Positions 1 through 8,606 of a stretch of 13,478 nucleotides of DNA are shown here, in pieces. The notes under the pieces are model-generated. The model made no database searches, was not told where the DNA came from, and saw only the letters and a list, made by a program, of their open reading frames with translations. The position numbers and the translations under genes are program-made. How positions within the stretch are numbered: position 1 is the stretch's first letter; each line of letters starts with the position of its first letter. Source of the stretch: Pleionea sp052032335 (GTDB taxonomy: Bacteria; Pseudomonadota; Gammaproteobacteria; Enterobacterales; Kangiellaceae); assembly GCA_052032335.1 (NCBI GenBank), contig JBPEWV010000048.1, positions 1 through 13,478 of the forward strand, in the 5' to 3' direction.

Positions 1-2
1 CG

Positions 3-1157
3 CTATTTAAACACGCGTTCAATTTTGATTAGTTGACCTTTAGCACTGTCTGTCAGCAACAATATTTCACCATTTTGTCCAACATAAACAGCACGAACTC
101 TCGCATCTAAATGAGAAAATAAAGACGCTTGAGCGGTCACCGCTCGATCATCAAAGCGCAGCAGTTTGACATCACGATCGACCAACGCACCAATCAGCAA
201 AGATCCGTTTAACTCAGAAAACTGCTCACCGTAATACACGGCTAACCCCGATGGAGCGATCGAAGGCGTCCAATGCAATAATGGCTGCTCAGTGCCAGGG
301 TATTCAGTAAAAGGCGAAATTTGCGCGCCAGAATAATCTTTGCCGTGAGTTGCAATAGGCCAGCCATAGTTTTTTCCCGCTTCCAATACGTTAATTTCAT
401 CGCCACCTTTGGGGCCATGCTCGTGCAGAAAAACCAATTTTCTTTGCGCATCGTAAATTAAGCCCTGAGGGTTTCTATGCCCCAGGGTCCAAATCGTTCG
501 CTTGGCACCTTTGTGTGAAAAATACGGGTTATCCTGCGGAATACTGCCATCAATAAATACACGCGCCACCTTCCCCAATAGATTATCCAGCGACTGCGCT
601 TTTTCTCGATAATCAAAACCATCGCCCGTTGTAATTAACAAGGAGTTATCGGGCAGTAAAGCGAGGCGACCACCATAATGCACTGGCGTGTCTTTGTAGG
701 GTTCGACTTCAAAAACCACTTGAAATTCCGACAAAGATTGTTCACTTAACTGTGCACTGACCACGCGTAACGTATTCGCCTCTAACGTACCATGGGCATA
801 ACTCAGGAATATTCGTTGATTGCTCTTAAACTCAGGGTGCAAGGTTACGTCGAACAATCCCGCCTGACTCATAACGAATACCTCGGGCATTCCTTGTATG
901 GCCTCGGAAATCGCGCCGTTTTTATACCGTCGTAACTGACCACTGCGTTCGGTGATTAAAAATTCGTCATCGTCTAGAATGGCTAAGTCCCAGGGATGTT
1001 CGAGTCCCTCAGCCAACACAGTTTGGGTGTAGTGAATCGTTTTACCCTCTAATTCGAACGAAAGGTGTGTCGTCGATGCAAAGGCCGGCGTTACAACCAA
1101 CACCGTTAACAAACATTTTATTACCTGCAACATTAGGCTTCGTATTGTGGTCGGCAT
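3..1157 (-). CDS. PQQ-dependent sugar dehydrogenase (GSDH/YliI family), secreted
   Basis: Predicted soluble quinoprotein six-bladed beta-propeller that oxidises aldose sugars with PQQ, outside the cytoplasm. Seen: an N-terminal hydrophobic segment with a likely signal-peptidase site after Ala27 (TPAFA|S). Family motifs follow in order: HPWDLA (54-59), ITERSGQL (68-75), GLFDVTLHPEF (100-110), HYGGR with the likely catalytic His160, TTGDG (176-180), GHRNPQGL (226-233, with the PQQ-contacting Arg228), then GGDEIN and KNYGWP. The 384-residue length fits the YliI/aldose sugar dehydrogenase group, and the frame closes with TAG at the window edge, so the gene is complete. The ATG at 1157 is preferred; Met9 is an alternative start that would still leave a short signal peptide. 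It is transcribed divergently from the membrane protein at 1241. Substrate is inferred only from the family, and PQQ synthesis genes are not in this window. Confidence 0.92.
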   Translation of the reverse strand: MPTTIRSLMLQVIKCLLTVLVVTPAFASTTHLSFELEGKTIHYTQTVLAEGLEHPWDLAILDDDEFLITERSGQLRRYKNGAISEAIQGMPEVFVMSQAGLFDVTLHPEFKSNQRIFLSYAHGTLEANTLRVVSAQLSEQSLSEFQVVFEVEPYKDTPVHYGGRLALLPDNSLLITTGDGFDYREKAQSLDNLLGKVARVFIDGSIPQDNPYFSHKGAKRTIWTLGHRNPQGLIYDAQRKLVFLHEHGPKGGDEINVLEAGKNYGWPIATHGKDYSGAQISPFTEYPGTEQPLLHWTPSIAPSGLAVYYGEQFSELNGSLLIGALVDRDVKLLRFDDRAVTAQASLFSHLDARVRAVYVGQNGEILLLTDSAKGQLIKIERVFK

Positions 1158-1182
1158 TAAATTTCCAAATCAAAGCGATTGA

Positions 1183-1212
1183 GTGACAAAGATTAACCCA
1201 AATTGCTAAGAT
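1183..1212 (+). promoter_or_regulatory. Candidate sigma70-type promoter for the membrane protein gene
   Basis: GTGACA at 1183-1188 matches five of six bases of the -35 consensus. It is followed after 18 bases by TAAGAT at 1207-1212 (four of six for the -10 box), 28 bases before the ATG at 1241. It lies in the 83-base divergent gap shared with the sugar dehydrogenase. Pattern match only. Confidence 0.35.
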
Positions 1213-1240
1213 AAACCAAATTTCAAACAGAGCTTCAAGA

Positions 1241-1699
1241 ATGAACCACCAACCGATGTCCAAAGTTCAGTTGTTTTCAGCTTATTGTTTAGCAGTGATG
1301 ACCACATTCACCTGCGCCAGCTTTTTCCACAGTCAGATGGTGATCAGCCGACTCAGTGAATTAGGCGTGTCCATCGGAATCGGATTGAGATTAAGCTATA
1401 CATTTGAAGATTGGATTGGATTACTGCCGGGCTATGGCAGCATCATAGCGGTCGGTTTACTGCTGGGGTTTTCGATTATTTACCTTTGCCGAAAACGGTT
1501 GAAGCTCAACTCAGTTCTGTTATTTGGTCTCGGCGGTATGACCAGCCTGCTGGTCATTCATCTGGCCATGTACCCAATCATGCACATTACTTTAATTGCC
1601 GGTGCTCGAAGCGAACTTGGTTTTATTCTGCAAGTATTATCTGGCCTGGTTGGCGGCCTGACGTTTGGAGCCTTGTTTCAAAAAATAAAACAGCGCTAA
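1241..1699 (+). CDS. Small integral membrane protein, four predicted helices, unknown function
   Basis: I do not recognise a named family. The 152-residue product has four hydrophobic stretches: about residues 11-31, 63-83, 89-117 (containing LVIHLAMYPIMHIT, with two His residues within a membrane segment) and 125-146. It ends in a short basic tail (KIKQR) likely to face the cytoplasm. The only extended polar stretch is about residues 32-60, between helices 1 and 2. The ATG at 1241 is used; Met6 at 1256 is an alternative, and neither has a strong Shine-Dalgarno sequence. The frame is open, well composed and collinear with a candidate promoter, so I consider it a real gene. Its 3' end overlaps the 3' end of the helicase gene by four bases. 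An overlapping frame at 1411-1839 is a shadow. Confidence 0.75.
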   Translation: MNHQPMSKVQLFSAYCLAVMTTFTCASFFHSQMVISRLSELGVSIGIGLRLSYTFEDWIGLLPGYGSIIAVGLLLGFSIIYLCRKRLKLNSVLLFGLGGMTSLLVIHLAMYPIMHITLIAGARSELGFILQVLSGLVGGLTFGALFQKIKQR

Positions 1700-2991
1700 C
1701 TTTTTTTCTTTTTCCGAACAGTAAAGCTCGGAGCGGTTCGTCCGGTTTTGCTCGACTTTTTAATGCCGCCTTGTGCCATTTTTTCCTTTTGTTTCGCCAG
1801 TTTTTTCTTGTGCGGTTTTTTCTTTTTCACATTGCCTAACCGGGACTCGGGCAACCGATGTTCCGGCTCAAATTGGGCAAGGTTTTTTCGTGCAATCAAT
1901 TGTCGAGTCAAGTTTTCGATATTCATCAGATAATCAAATTCGTCGGCACTGACCAGCGACACCGCCGTACCGGTTTCGCCCGCCCGCCCCGTTCGACCAA
2001 TACGATGCACGTAATCTTCAGCCACTTTGGGCAAGTCGAAATTAACAACCAATGGTAACTGGTCAATATCCAGACCACGAGCCGCCACATCGGTGGCAAC
2101 CAATACGCGAACCTTGCCCGACTTAAAATCATTCAGCGCCCGAATGCGTTGCTGTTGGCTGCGATCACCGTGAATGGTCGCACTGGCGATGCCCGACTTT
2201 TCCAGGTCGTAGCTGACTTTATTGGCGCCTTTTTTCGTTTTGGTAAATACCAGAACTTTTTCTGCCTTGTGCTCCGAGAGGACAAAATTTAACAGCTCGC
2301 CTTTGCGTTTTTTATCCACCGGATGCAACCATTGCCGAATGTTTTTGCCGCCCTGATTCGGTTTATTGGTTTTAACAATTACCGGAGAACGTAAAATCGC
2401 TTTCGCAATGGCTTCAACCGCCGGCGAAAAGGTCGCCGAAAAAAACAGCGTTTGTCGCCGGTGGGGGATGAGTTCAAAAATATGCACCAGATCATTTTTA
2501 AACCCGAGATCCAGCATTCGGTCGGCTTCGTCCAGAACGAAGCTTTGCACCCGATCAAGCTGGATGGCATTTTTTTCGACCAAATCGAGTAATCGTCCGG
2601 GTGTGGCAACGAGCAACTCGACGCCACCACGCAATCGCTTCATTTGAGGGTTGATTTTCACGCCACCAAACACCACCTCACTGCGCAAAACCAGTTGCGC
2701 GCCGTATTGCATGATGCTCTCTTGCACCTGAATGGCGAGTTCCCGGGTCGGTGTTAAAATGAGGCACAAGGTTTTGTTGGACTCAGCGGGTGGCTGGGAA
2801 CTCAATTGCTGCAAAATGGGTAAAACAAAGGCTGCTGTTTTACCGCTGCCGGTTTCTGCCGCGGCCATCACATCGTGACCTTCCAGAACCTTGGGAATCA
2901 CCTCACGTTGAATCGCGGTGGGTTTCTGGTAATCCAGCTGAGACAGTTGTGCAATCAAAGGCTCGATCAGCTTTAGGTGTTGAAACGACAT
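1696..2991 (-). CDS. rhlE: DEAD-box ATP-dependent RNA helicase, RhlE type
   Basis: Unwinds short RNA duplexes using ATP; RhlE proteins act in ribosome assembly and RNA turnover in the cytoplasm. All core motifs are visible: Q motif PTAIQ (24-28), motif I AETGSGKT (45-52), PTRELA (81-86), ATPGR (129-133), DEAD (154-157), SAT (185-187), then ATDVAARGLDI and HRIGRTGRAG in the second RecA domain. VVFGGVKINPQM followed by LRGGV, and VDKKRKGELL, match what I recall of E. coli RhlE better than SrmB, DbpA or RhlB. The 431 residues end in a roughly 50-residue lysine-rich tail (about 385-431, several KKKK runs), probably an RNA-binding extension. The start is the ATG at 2991. The stop overlaps the stop of the convergent gene at 1241. 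The paralogue assignment is less certain than the helicase function. Confidence 0.93.
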   Translation of the reverse strand: MSFQHLKLIEPLIAQLSQLDYQKPTAIQREVIPKVLEGHDVMAAAETGSGKTAAFVLPILQQLSSQPPAESNKTLCLILTPTRELAIQVQESIMQYGAQLVLRSEVVFGGVKINPQMKRLRGGVELLVATPGRLLDLVEKNAIQLDRVQSFVLDEADRMLDLGFKNDLVHIFELIPHRRQTLFFSATFSPAVEAIAKAILRSPVIVKTNKPNQGGKNIRQWLHPVDKKRKGELLNFVLSEHKAEKVLVFTKTKKGANKVSYDLEKSGIASATIHGDRSQQQRIRALNDFKSGKVRVLVATDVAARGLDIDQLPLVVNFDLPKVAEDYVHRIGRTGRAGETGTAVSLVSADEFDYLMNIENLTRQLIARKNLAQFEPEHRLPESRLGNVKKKKPHKKKLAKQKEKMAQGGIKKSSKTGRTAPSFTVRKKKKS

Positions 2992-3148
2992 GACTTAGGT
3001 CCAAGCAAAATCGGCATTATACCCCGACCCGTCGGCAAGCCGAACAGTTTCTCTGTTTTGTTTTCATGTAAAGGTGAATTTTTGCATTGCACCCTGGCAA
3101 CGGATTTTCTAAACTCGCCAGTCGCTTCTCATTTTAACGTATGCATTC

Positions 3149-3835
3149 GTGACCAGCAGACCAAACAACCCGTTTATCCAGCTTTACCAACAAGCCAAAG
3201 CCGATGCCAGCCGCGAATATCACGGCCGTGGCATTTTGGTTAAACGCTGCCCAACCTGTCAATTGAAACAGTCGCACTGCATTTGTCAGCTGGTGGTTGA
3301 GTCAGACTGTGGCGTTGAGTTTGTCTTAATATTTCACCGCGATGAAATATTCAAGCCGACCAACACAGGCAAGCTTATTGCCCAGCAGTTCCCGCAGAAT
3401 ACCCACGCGTTTCTTTGGAACCGGGTAAACCCGCCACAGGCACTCCTTGATATTCTGCAGTCACCGCAACGCGACTGTTACATTGTGTTCCCGGGGGACG
3501 AGTCCGACGCACGGACCATTACAAGCACGGTCCCGCAACCATCCGATAAACGCATCACCCTGATACTTCTGGATGCCACCTGGCGCCAAAGTCGACGCAT
3601 GTTTAACGCCAGCGCCTGGTTAAAAAACATTCCTTGCCTGACGCTTAATCCTGAATCGAAAGCACTTTATTCAACCCGAAACGCCGCCTTCGATCACTAC
3701 TTATCGACGGCCGAATCTGCCGCTCTGGCACTGGCAGCCTGTCAGGCTCACGAGGCTGCTCAAACCCTGTTCAACACCTTTGCTCTTTTTGACAGTCGTT
3801 ATTCAAAAATGAAACAGAACATCAACTGCAAATAA
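3149..3835 (+). CDS. tapT: tRNA-uridine aminocarboxypropyltransferase, DTW domain (TapT/YfiP type)
   Basis: DTW-domain enzymes transfer the aminocarboxypropyl group of S-adenosylmethionine to uridine, giving acp3U (position 47 of tRNA in E. coli TapT). Seen: a zinc-type cysteine cluster Cys34, Cys37, Cys44, Cys46 (spacing CX2C-X6-CXC); the TNTGKL stretch (71-76), a conserved block after the H-x-E-x-x-K segment; PGDESDA (115-121); the name motif as DATW (142-145) instead of the commoner DGTW, followed by RQSRRM; and STAE near the C-terminus. Length 228 is normal. The start is GTG at 3149, because the ATG at 3141 is in another frame and stops after three codons. No clear Shine-Dalgarno is visible. 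It is divergent from the helicase across a 157-base gap, which may hold both promoters. Confidence 0.88.
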   Translation: MTSRPNNPFIQLYQQAKADASREYHGRGILVKRCPTCQLKQSHCICQLVVESDCGVEFVLIFHRDEIFKPTNTGKLIAQQFPQNTHAFLWNRVNPPQALLDILQSPQRDCYIVFPGDESDARTITSTVPQPSDKRITLILLDATWRQSRRMFNASAWLKNIPCLTLNPESKALYSTRNAAFDHYLSTAESAALALAACQAHEAAQTLFNTFALFDSRYSKMKQNINCK

Positions 3836-3950
3836 ATCAATCCATACCCGAGCTCACCGAACACCCATCAAAACAAAAAGAAAAACTCATTAACACTTTT
3901 GCTCTATGGCTCAGGGCCAAATCTCGCTACACTGACCGCGTTCGTAAATC

Positions 3951-3955
3951 AGAGG
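3951..3955 (+). promoter_or_regulatory. Ribosome binding site fixing the start of the M3 peptidase
   Basis: AGAGG lies nine bases before the ATG at 3965. The frame is open further upstream to a TTG at 3899, but that extension has no such site and would bury the lipoprotein signal behind 22 residues. The ATG at 3965 is therefore the supported start. Confidence 0.7.
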
Positions 3956-3964
3956 CTACTTAGA

Positions 3965-6181
3965 ATGAATATAAAAATGACATTACTGGCCAGCGTTATT
4001 AGCGCAACATTAATTGGCTGTGGGGAACAAAAACCATCCGAGAATCAAACGGATAGTAACCAATCGAAAGCAGAAGCCGGGGCAGAAATCACGCCGAAAA
4101 CCGACGCTCAGAACAGTGATAAGAATCCACTGTTAGCTGAGTGGACCGGCCCTTACCAGGGTGTTCCGGCGTTCGACAAAATGCAGCTTGACGATTTGAA
4201 ACCGGCACTCGAAGAAGGGATGAAGCGTTATCAGGCAGAAATAGATGCCATTGCGCAAAGCAGTGAGGCACCCACATTCGAAAACACCATAGTGGAAATG
4301 GAGCGGGTCGGAGACGATTTGGGTCGCGTTTTTACCTATTATGGTATCTGGAGTTCAAACATGTCGAGCCCGGAGTTTCGCGAAATCCAGCGCGAAATGG
4401 CACCGAAAATTTCCAGCTTCTTTACCAAAATTAATCAGAACGAAGCTCTGTTTCAGCGCGTAAAATCGGTCTATGACAGTCCAGAGAAAAACACTCTTCG
4501 CGCCGATCAGCAACGATTGCTTGAACTCACCTACAACGGTTTCGCCAGAAATGGTGCTGCGTTGGATGAGTCAGGAAAAAAACGCTACGCCGAAATCAAT
4601 GAGAAACTGGCCGAGCTCCACACCCAGTTTTCGAATAACGTTCTTCACGATGAAGAAGCTTATGTACTCTACTTGAACGCTGAACAATTAAGTGGTCTCC
4701 CAGAATCTTTCGTTAAAGCGGCCGCTGCTGCCGCCGAAACGCGAGGAGAGAAAGGCAAGTACGCCATTACCAACACGCGCTCGTCGATGGATCCCTTTTT
4801 AACCTATTCCGACGAACGCGAACTACGTGAAAAAGTATGGAATACCTATTACAACCGCGGTGACAATGGTGACGAGTACGACAATAACGCACTTATTGCA
4901 GAAATATTGAAGCTGCGCCACGAACGCGTTCAACTGATGGGCTACGACAATTACGCCGAATGGCGACTCGAAGATCGGATGGCGAAAAATCCAGAAAATG
5001 CCTATGCGCTGATGAAAGCGGTTTGGCCTGCTGCCATTGCCCGGGTCGATGAAGAAGTCGCCGATATGCAAGCCATTGCCAACGAAGAGTACAAAGCCGC
5101 AGGAAAAGAGCCCATCACCATCAAACCGTGGGACTATCGATATTACGCAGAAAAGGTACGTAAAGCGAAATACGATCTTGATTCGGATGAAGTGAAACAA
5201 TACCTGCAATTGGATAAATTACGCGAAGGTATGTTTTACGTGGCCGGTCGACTCTTCAACTTCGAGTTCACCCCCGTAAAAGAAGGCTCAGTTCCTGTGT
5301 TTCACGAAGACGTTAAAGTGTGGGAAGTGACCGATAAAGTCAGCGGTGCCCCTATCGGATTGTGGTATCTCGATCCTTTTGCTCGTCAGGGCAAACGTTC
5401 CGGCGCCTGGGCTACCAGTTACCGCAGCCACACCACCTTCGACGGAAAAGAGAATGTCTTGTCGTCCAACAACTCCAACTTTATCAAAGGTGCGCCGGGT
5501 GAACCGGTACTGGTTTCATGGGACGATGCCGAAACCTTCTTCCATGAATTTGGTCACGCGCTGCACGCACTGTCATCGAAAGTCGCCTACCCTACTTTGA
5601 ACGGCGGTGTTCGAGATTACACCGAGTTTCAATCGCAATTGCTGGAGCGCTGGTTATTGACCGATGAAGTCATCAACAACTATCTGCTGCATCACGAGAC
5701 TGGAAAGCCCATGCCCGAGTCTCTGGTGAAAAAAATCAAACAAGCAGCAACGTTTAATGAAGGTTTCAAAACAACCGAATACCTTGCGTCGGCCATGATC
5801 GATATGATGCTGCACACCACCGATCCGGAAAACATCGATCCCGATAAGTTCGAACGCGACATGCTGGAAAAACTCAACATGCCGAACGAATTGGTGATGC
5901 GCCATCGCACACCACACTTCGGTCACATTTTCTCCGGTGAAGGCTATTCGGCCGGTTACTACGGTTATATCTGGGCCGAAGTTTTAACCTCGGACGCCGC
6001 CGAAGCGTTTCAGGAGGCACCCGGTGGTTTTTACGATCAGGCGGTTTCACAAAAACTGGTGAAGCACCTGTTTTCGATCCGTAACGCAATGGATCCGGCC
6101 GATGCCTATCGTGCCTTCCGTGGCAGAGACGCCAAAGTCGAAGCGTTGATGCGCGATCGTGGATTCCCAGTAAAACAATAA
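3965..6181 (+). CDS. dcp: M3 family peptidyl-dipeptidase (Dcp-like), lipoprotein
   Basis: Zinc metallopeptidase that releases dipeptides from the C-terminus of short peptides. From the ATG at 3965 the product has 738 residues. It opens with a lipoprotein signal (lipobox LIGC, Cys19), then an acidic, Gln/Ser-rich linker to about residue 60. Gly at +2 rather than Asp suggests outer-membrane sorting. Catalytic features: HEFGH at 527-531 (zinc ligands His527 and His531, catalytic Glu528) and the third zinc ligand Glu554 in YTEFQSQLLERW. Near the C-terminus is GYSAGYYGYIWAEV, the Tyr-rich substrate-binding block of the family. E. coli Dcp is about 680 residues, so the surplus here is the lipid anchor and linker. 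It shares orientation with the tapT-like gene upstream and the prolyl oligopeptidase downstream, but gaps above 100 bases suggest separate promoters. Confidence 0.93.
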   Translation: MNIKMTLLASVISATLIGCGEQKPSENQTDSNQSKAEAGAEITPKTDAQNSDKNPLLAEWTGPYQGVPAFDKMQLDDLKPALEEGMKRYQAEIDAIAQSSEAPTFENTIVEMERVGDDLGRVFTYYGIWSSNMSSPEFREIQREMAPKISSFFTKINQNEALFQRVKSVYDSPEKNTLRADQQRLLELTYNGFARNGAALDESGKKRYAEINEKLAELHTQFSNNVLHDEEAYVLYLNAEQLSGLPESFVKAAAAAAETRGEKGKYAITNTRSSMDPFLTYSDERELREKVWNTYYNRGDNGDEYDNNALIAEILKLRHERVQLMGYDNYAEWRLEDRMAKNPENAYALMKAVWPAAIARVDEEVADMQAIANEEYKAAGKEPITIKPWDYRYYAEKVRKAKYDLDSDEVKQYLQLDKLREGMFYVAGRLFNFEFTPVKEGSVPVFHEDVKVWEVTDKVSGAPIGLWYLDPFARQGKRSGAWATSYRSHTTFDGKENVLSSNNSNFIKGAPGEPVLVSWDDAETFFHEFGHALHALSSKVAYPTLNGGVRDYTEFQSQLLERWLLTDEVINNYLLHHETGKPMPESLVKKIKQAATFNEGFKTTEYLASAMIDMMLHTTDPENIDPDKFERDMLEKLNMPNELVMRHRTPHFGHIFSGEGYSAGYYGYIWAEVLTSDAAEAFQEAPGGFYDQAVSQKLVKHLFSIRNAMDPADAYRAFRGRDAKVEALMRDRGFPVKQ

Positions 6182-6188
6182 AACGAAC

Positions 6189-6211
6189 GCCCCTTCCGTC
6201 ACGGGAGGGGC
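6189..6211 (+). terminator. Hairpin after the M3 peptidase gene, possible terminator
   Basis: A nine-pair stem (GCCCCTTCC with GGGAGGGGC, one T-G wobble) and a five-base loop begins eight bases after the stop codon. The T-rich stretch only appears about eight bases further on (TAATTTTA), so as an intrinsic terminator it is imperfect. Confidence 0.5.
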
Positions 6212-6248
6212 CATCGTAATTTTACCGCTATAACCCGACTTTACCCTT

Positions 6249-6257
6249 TGGTACACT
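6249..6257 (+). promoter_or_regulatory. Candidate extended -10 promoter of prolyl oligopeptidase gene
   Basis: TGGTACACT fits the extended -10 form TGnTANNNT, 38 bases before the ATG at 6295. No convincing -35 hexamer stands 16-18 bases upstream. Pattern match only. Confidence 0.3.
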
Positions 6258-6294
6258 CAAGCAAAATTAGAAAACCAATAACAGGACAAGAACA

Positions 6295-8493
6295 ATGAAC
6301 AAACTACTCATTGCGGCTTTGACCTCCTCTTTGTTGGTCGCCTGCTCAAAATCTGATGAGCAAGCAACCCCAAAGAGAGACGCTGAAGCAACACAACAAA
6401 CAACCGAGACCACAAGCAAGACAGCGACTTCACAAGAAAGTTCTGGCCTGACTTACCCGAAAACTCGTGAGGGTAATGTGGTTGATGAATATTTTGGCGA
6501 AAAGGTGGCCGATCCTTATCGCTGGCTCGAAGACGACATGAGCGATGAAACCGCAGAATGGGTAAAAGCGCAGAACGAAGTAACTTTCGGTTATCTTGAA
6601 CAAATTAAATTCCGTGAAGACATCGAAAAAAAGCTCGAGAAACTTTGGAATTACGAAAAAGTCAGCTCGCCGTTCAAAGAAGGCAAGTACACCTACTTTA
6701 CTAAAAACGACGGATTACAAAATCAGTCCGTGGTTTATCGCACAAACGAGAAAGGTGAAACCGAAGTCTTTCTTGACCCAAATAAATTCAGCGAAGACGG
6801 CACCACCTCATTAGCTCAACTGACCTTCTCGAAAAACGGTGACATCGCCGCTTATTCAATTTCAGAAGGTGGCAGCGACTGGCGCAAAATCATCGTCATC
6901 GACGTTGAGACCAAAAAACAGTTGGAAGCTCCCTTGGTCGACGTCAAATTCAGCAGAATTTCATGGAAAGGCAACGACGGCTTCTTTTACTCCAGCTACG
7001 ACAAACCAGAAGGCAGTGAACTGTCCGCCAAAACCGATCAGCACAAACTTTACTACCATAAACTGGGCACCGCGCAAAAAGACGACCCTGTTATTTTCGG
7101 TGGCACCGAAGCTGAGAAACATCGTTACGTAGGTGGCAGCGTTTCTGAAGACGATAATTATTTATACATTTCTGCTGCAGTTTCGACCTCTGGTAACAAG
7201 CTGTTCATCAAAGATTTGACTCAAGAAGATGCAAAGCTGATCACGGTATTGGATCATACCGATTCAGACACTTATCCCATCGATAATCAAGGCAGTAAAT
7301 TGTATCTGGTGACCAATCTGAACGCGCCGAACAAAAAGATCGTCACCGTCGATGCAGCAAACCCGCAACCCGAAAACTGGACCGATTTTATTGCCGAAAC
7401 CGAGAATGTGTTGTCACCCTCGACCGGCAGTGGTTATATATTTGCCGAGTATATGGTCGATGCCATTTCAAAAGTAAAACAATATGACTACGACGGAAAG
7501 TTAGTTCGCGATATTAATTTACCCGGCGTGGGTAGCGTCAGTGGCTTCAGAGGTAAAAAAGACGACACCCTTCTTTACTACAGTTTTGCCAACTACAAAA
7601 CCCCAAGCACGATTTATTCATTCGATCCGAAAACTGGCACATCGGATGTTTATAAGAAACCCGAGATTGCGTTTAATCCCGATAACTATGTATCGAATCA
7701 GGTGTTTTACACCTCGAAAGACGGAACCAAAGTTCCGATGATCATTACGCATAAAAAAGGTTTAAAGCTGGATGGTTCGAACCCCACCATTTTGTACGGT
7801 TACGGCGGTTTCAATGTCAGTTTAACGCCCAGCTTTAGCGTGTCTCGTGCCGTGTGGATGCAAATGGGTGGCGTCTACGCTGTCGCCAATTTACGCGGTG
7901 GTGGTGAGTACGGCAAAAAATGGCACCAAGCCGGTATCCAAATGAACAAACAGAACGTGTTTGACGATTTCATTGCTGCCGGTGAGTACTTAATCAATGA
8001 AAAGTATACCTCATCGGTTCGGCTTGCGATAAACGGTGGTTCTAACGGCGGTCTATTGGTGGGCGCGGTTATGACCCAACGTCCCGACTTAATGAAAGTC
8101 GCCTTACCCGCGGTCGGCGTACTGGATATGTTGCGCTATCACACCTTTACCGCAGGAGCCGGCTGGAACTACGATTACGGCACAGCAGAAGACAACAAAG
8201 CAATGTTCGAGTACCTGAAGAACTATTCGCCGGTACACAATGTGAAGCCCGGAGTGAGTTATCCAGCAACCATGATCACCACGGGCGATCACGACGATCG
8301 AGTTGTCCCTGCGCACTCATTCAAGTTCGCGGCAGAGTTGCAAAAGCATCAAAGTGGACCAAACCCAACACTGATTCGAATTGAGACCAATGCCGGTCAC
8401 GGAGCAGGTACGCCGACCTCAAAACGAATTGAACAAGCGGCCGATATTTATGCCTTTACCTTGTTCAATATGGGCTTTTACGAATTGCCCTAG
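6295..8493 (+). CDS. Prolyl oligopeptidase (S9A family), lipoprotein
   Basis: Serine peptidase that cuts short peptides after proline. Seen: lipoprotein signal with lipobox LVAC (Cys17; +2 Ser suggests the outer membrane), then a Thr/Ser/Gln linker to about residue 50. The family's N-terminal block DPYRWLED is at 73-80 and a beta-propeller spans roughly 110-440. The hydrolase domain contains YGYGGFN (Tyr501 or Tyr503 probably in the oxyanion hole), NLRGGGEYG, the nucleophile Ser583 in GGSNGG, DHDDR with catalytic Asp667 and substrate-binding Arg669, and His702 in NAGHG. The triad is complete. Length is 732 against about 710 for the porcine enzyme, the difference being the anchor and linker. 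AGGA lies eight bases before the ATG. A strong terminator follows. It probably works with the neighbouring M3 peptidase on extracytoplasmic peptides; that cooperation is inference. Confidence 0.95.
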   Translation: MNKLLIAALTSSLLVACSKSDEQATPKRDAEATQQTTETTSKTATSQESSGLTYPKTREGNVVDEYFGEKVADPYRWLEDDMSDETAEWVKAQNEVTFGYLEQIKFREDIEKKLEKLWNYEKVSSPFKEGKYTYFTKNDGLQNQSVVYRTNEKGETEVFLDPNKFSEDGTTSLAQLTFSKNGDIAAYSISEGGSDWRKIIVIDVETKKQLEAPLVDVKFSRISWKGNDGFFYSSYDKPEGSELSAKTDQHKLYYHKLGTAQKDDPVIFGGTEAEKHRYVGGSVSEDDNYLYISAAVSTSGNKLFIKDLTQEDAKLITVLDHTDSDTYPIDNQGSKLYLVTNLNAPNKKIVTVDAANPQPENWTDFIAETENVLSPSTGSGYIFAEYMVDAISKVKQYDYDGKLVRDINLPGVGSVSGFRGKKDDTLLYYSFANYKTPSTIYSFDPKTGTSDVYKKPEIAFNPDNYVSNQVFYTSKDGTKVPMIITHKKGLKLDGSNPTILYGYGGFNVSLTPSFSVSRAVWMQMGGVYAVANLRGGGEYGKKWHQAGIQMNKQNVFDDFIAAGEYLINEKYTSSVRLAINGGSNGGLLVGAVMTQRPDLMKVALPAVGVLDMLRYHTFTAGAGWNYDYGTAEDNKAMFEYLKNYSPVHNVKPGVSYPATMITTGDHDDRVVPAHSFKFAAELQKHQSGPNPTLIRIETNAGHGAGTPTSKRIEQAADIYAFTLFNMGFYELP

Positions 8494-8512
8494 CAGTCGT
8501 TGGCTGAACAGT

Positions 8513-8542
8513 AAAAAAAGCGACGCCTGGCGTCGCTTTTTT
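8513..8542. terminator. Strong intrinsic terminator, symmetric on both strands
   Basis: GCGACGC (8520-8526), loop CTG, GCGTCGC (8530-8536), preceded by seven A and followed by six T. The A and T runs extend the pairing and give a U-tract on either strand. It lies 20 bases after the prolyl oligopeptidase stop and separates that gene from the MFS transporter unit. Confidence 0.93.
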
Positions 8543-8606
8543 ATTTAAGCCATCCGGCTCTCTGTCATCGAGCCAACTTCAAATTATTTTCCGTTCGTTG
8601 TACAGT

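Noticed and set aside
1411..1839. 142-residue plus-strand ORF
   Set aside because: It overlaps the membrane protein in another frame and runs antisense into the helicase. Its C-terminus is Phe-rich because it reads the helicase lysine tail backwards.
3899..3964. N-terminal extension of the M3 peptidase from TTG 3899
   Set aside because: It places 22 residues before a lipoprotein signal, and the AGAGG site points to ATG 3965.
4823..5209. 128-residue minus-strand ORF inside the M3 peptidase
   Set aside because: It is fully antisense to a gene with complete catalytic motifs, shows no recognisable domain and has the composition expected of a shadow frame.
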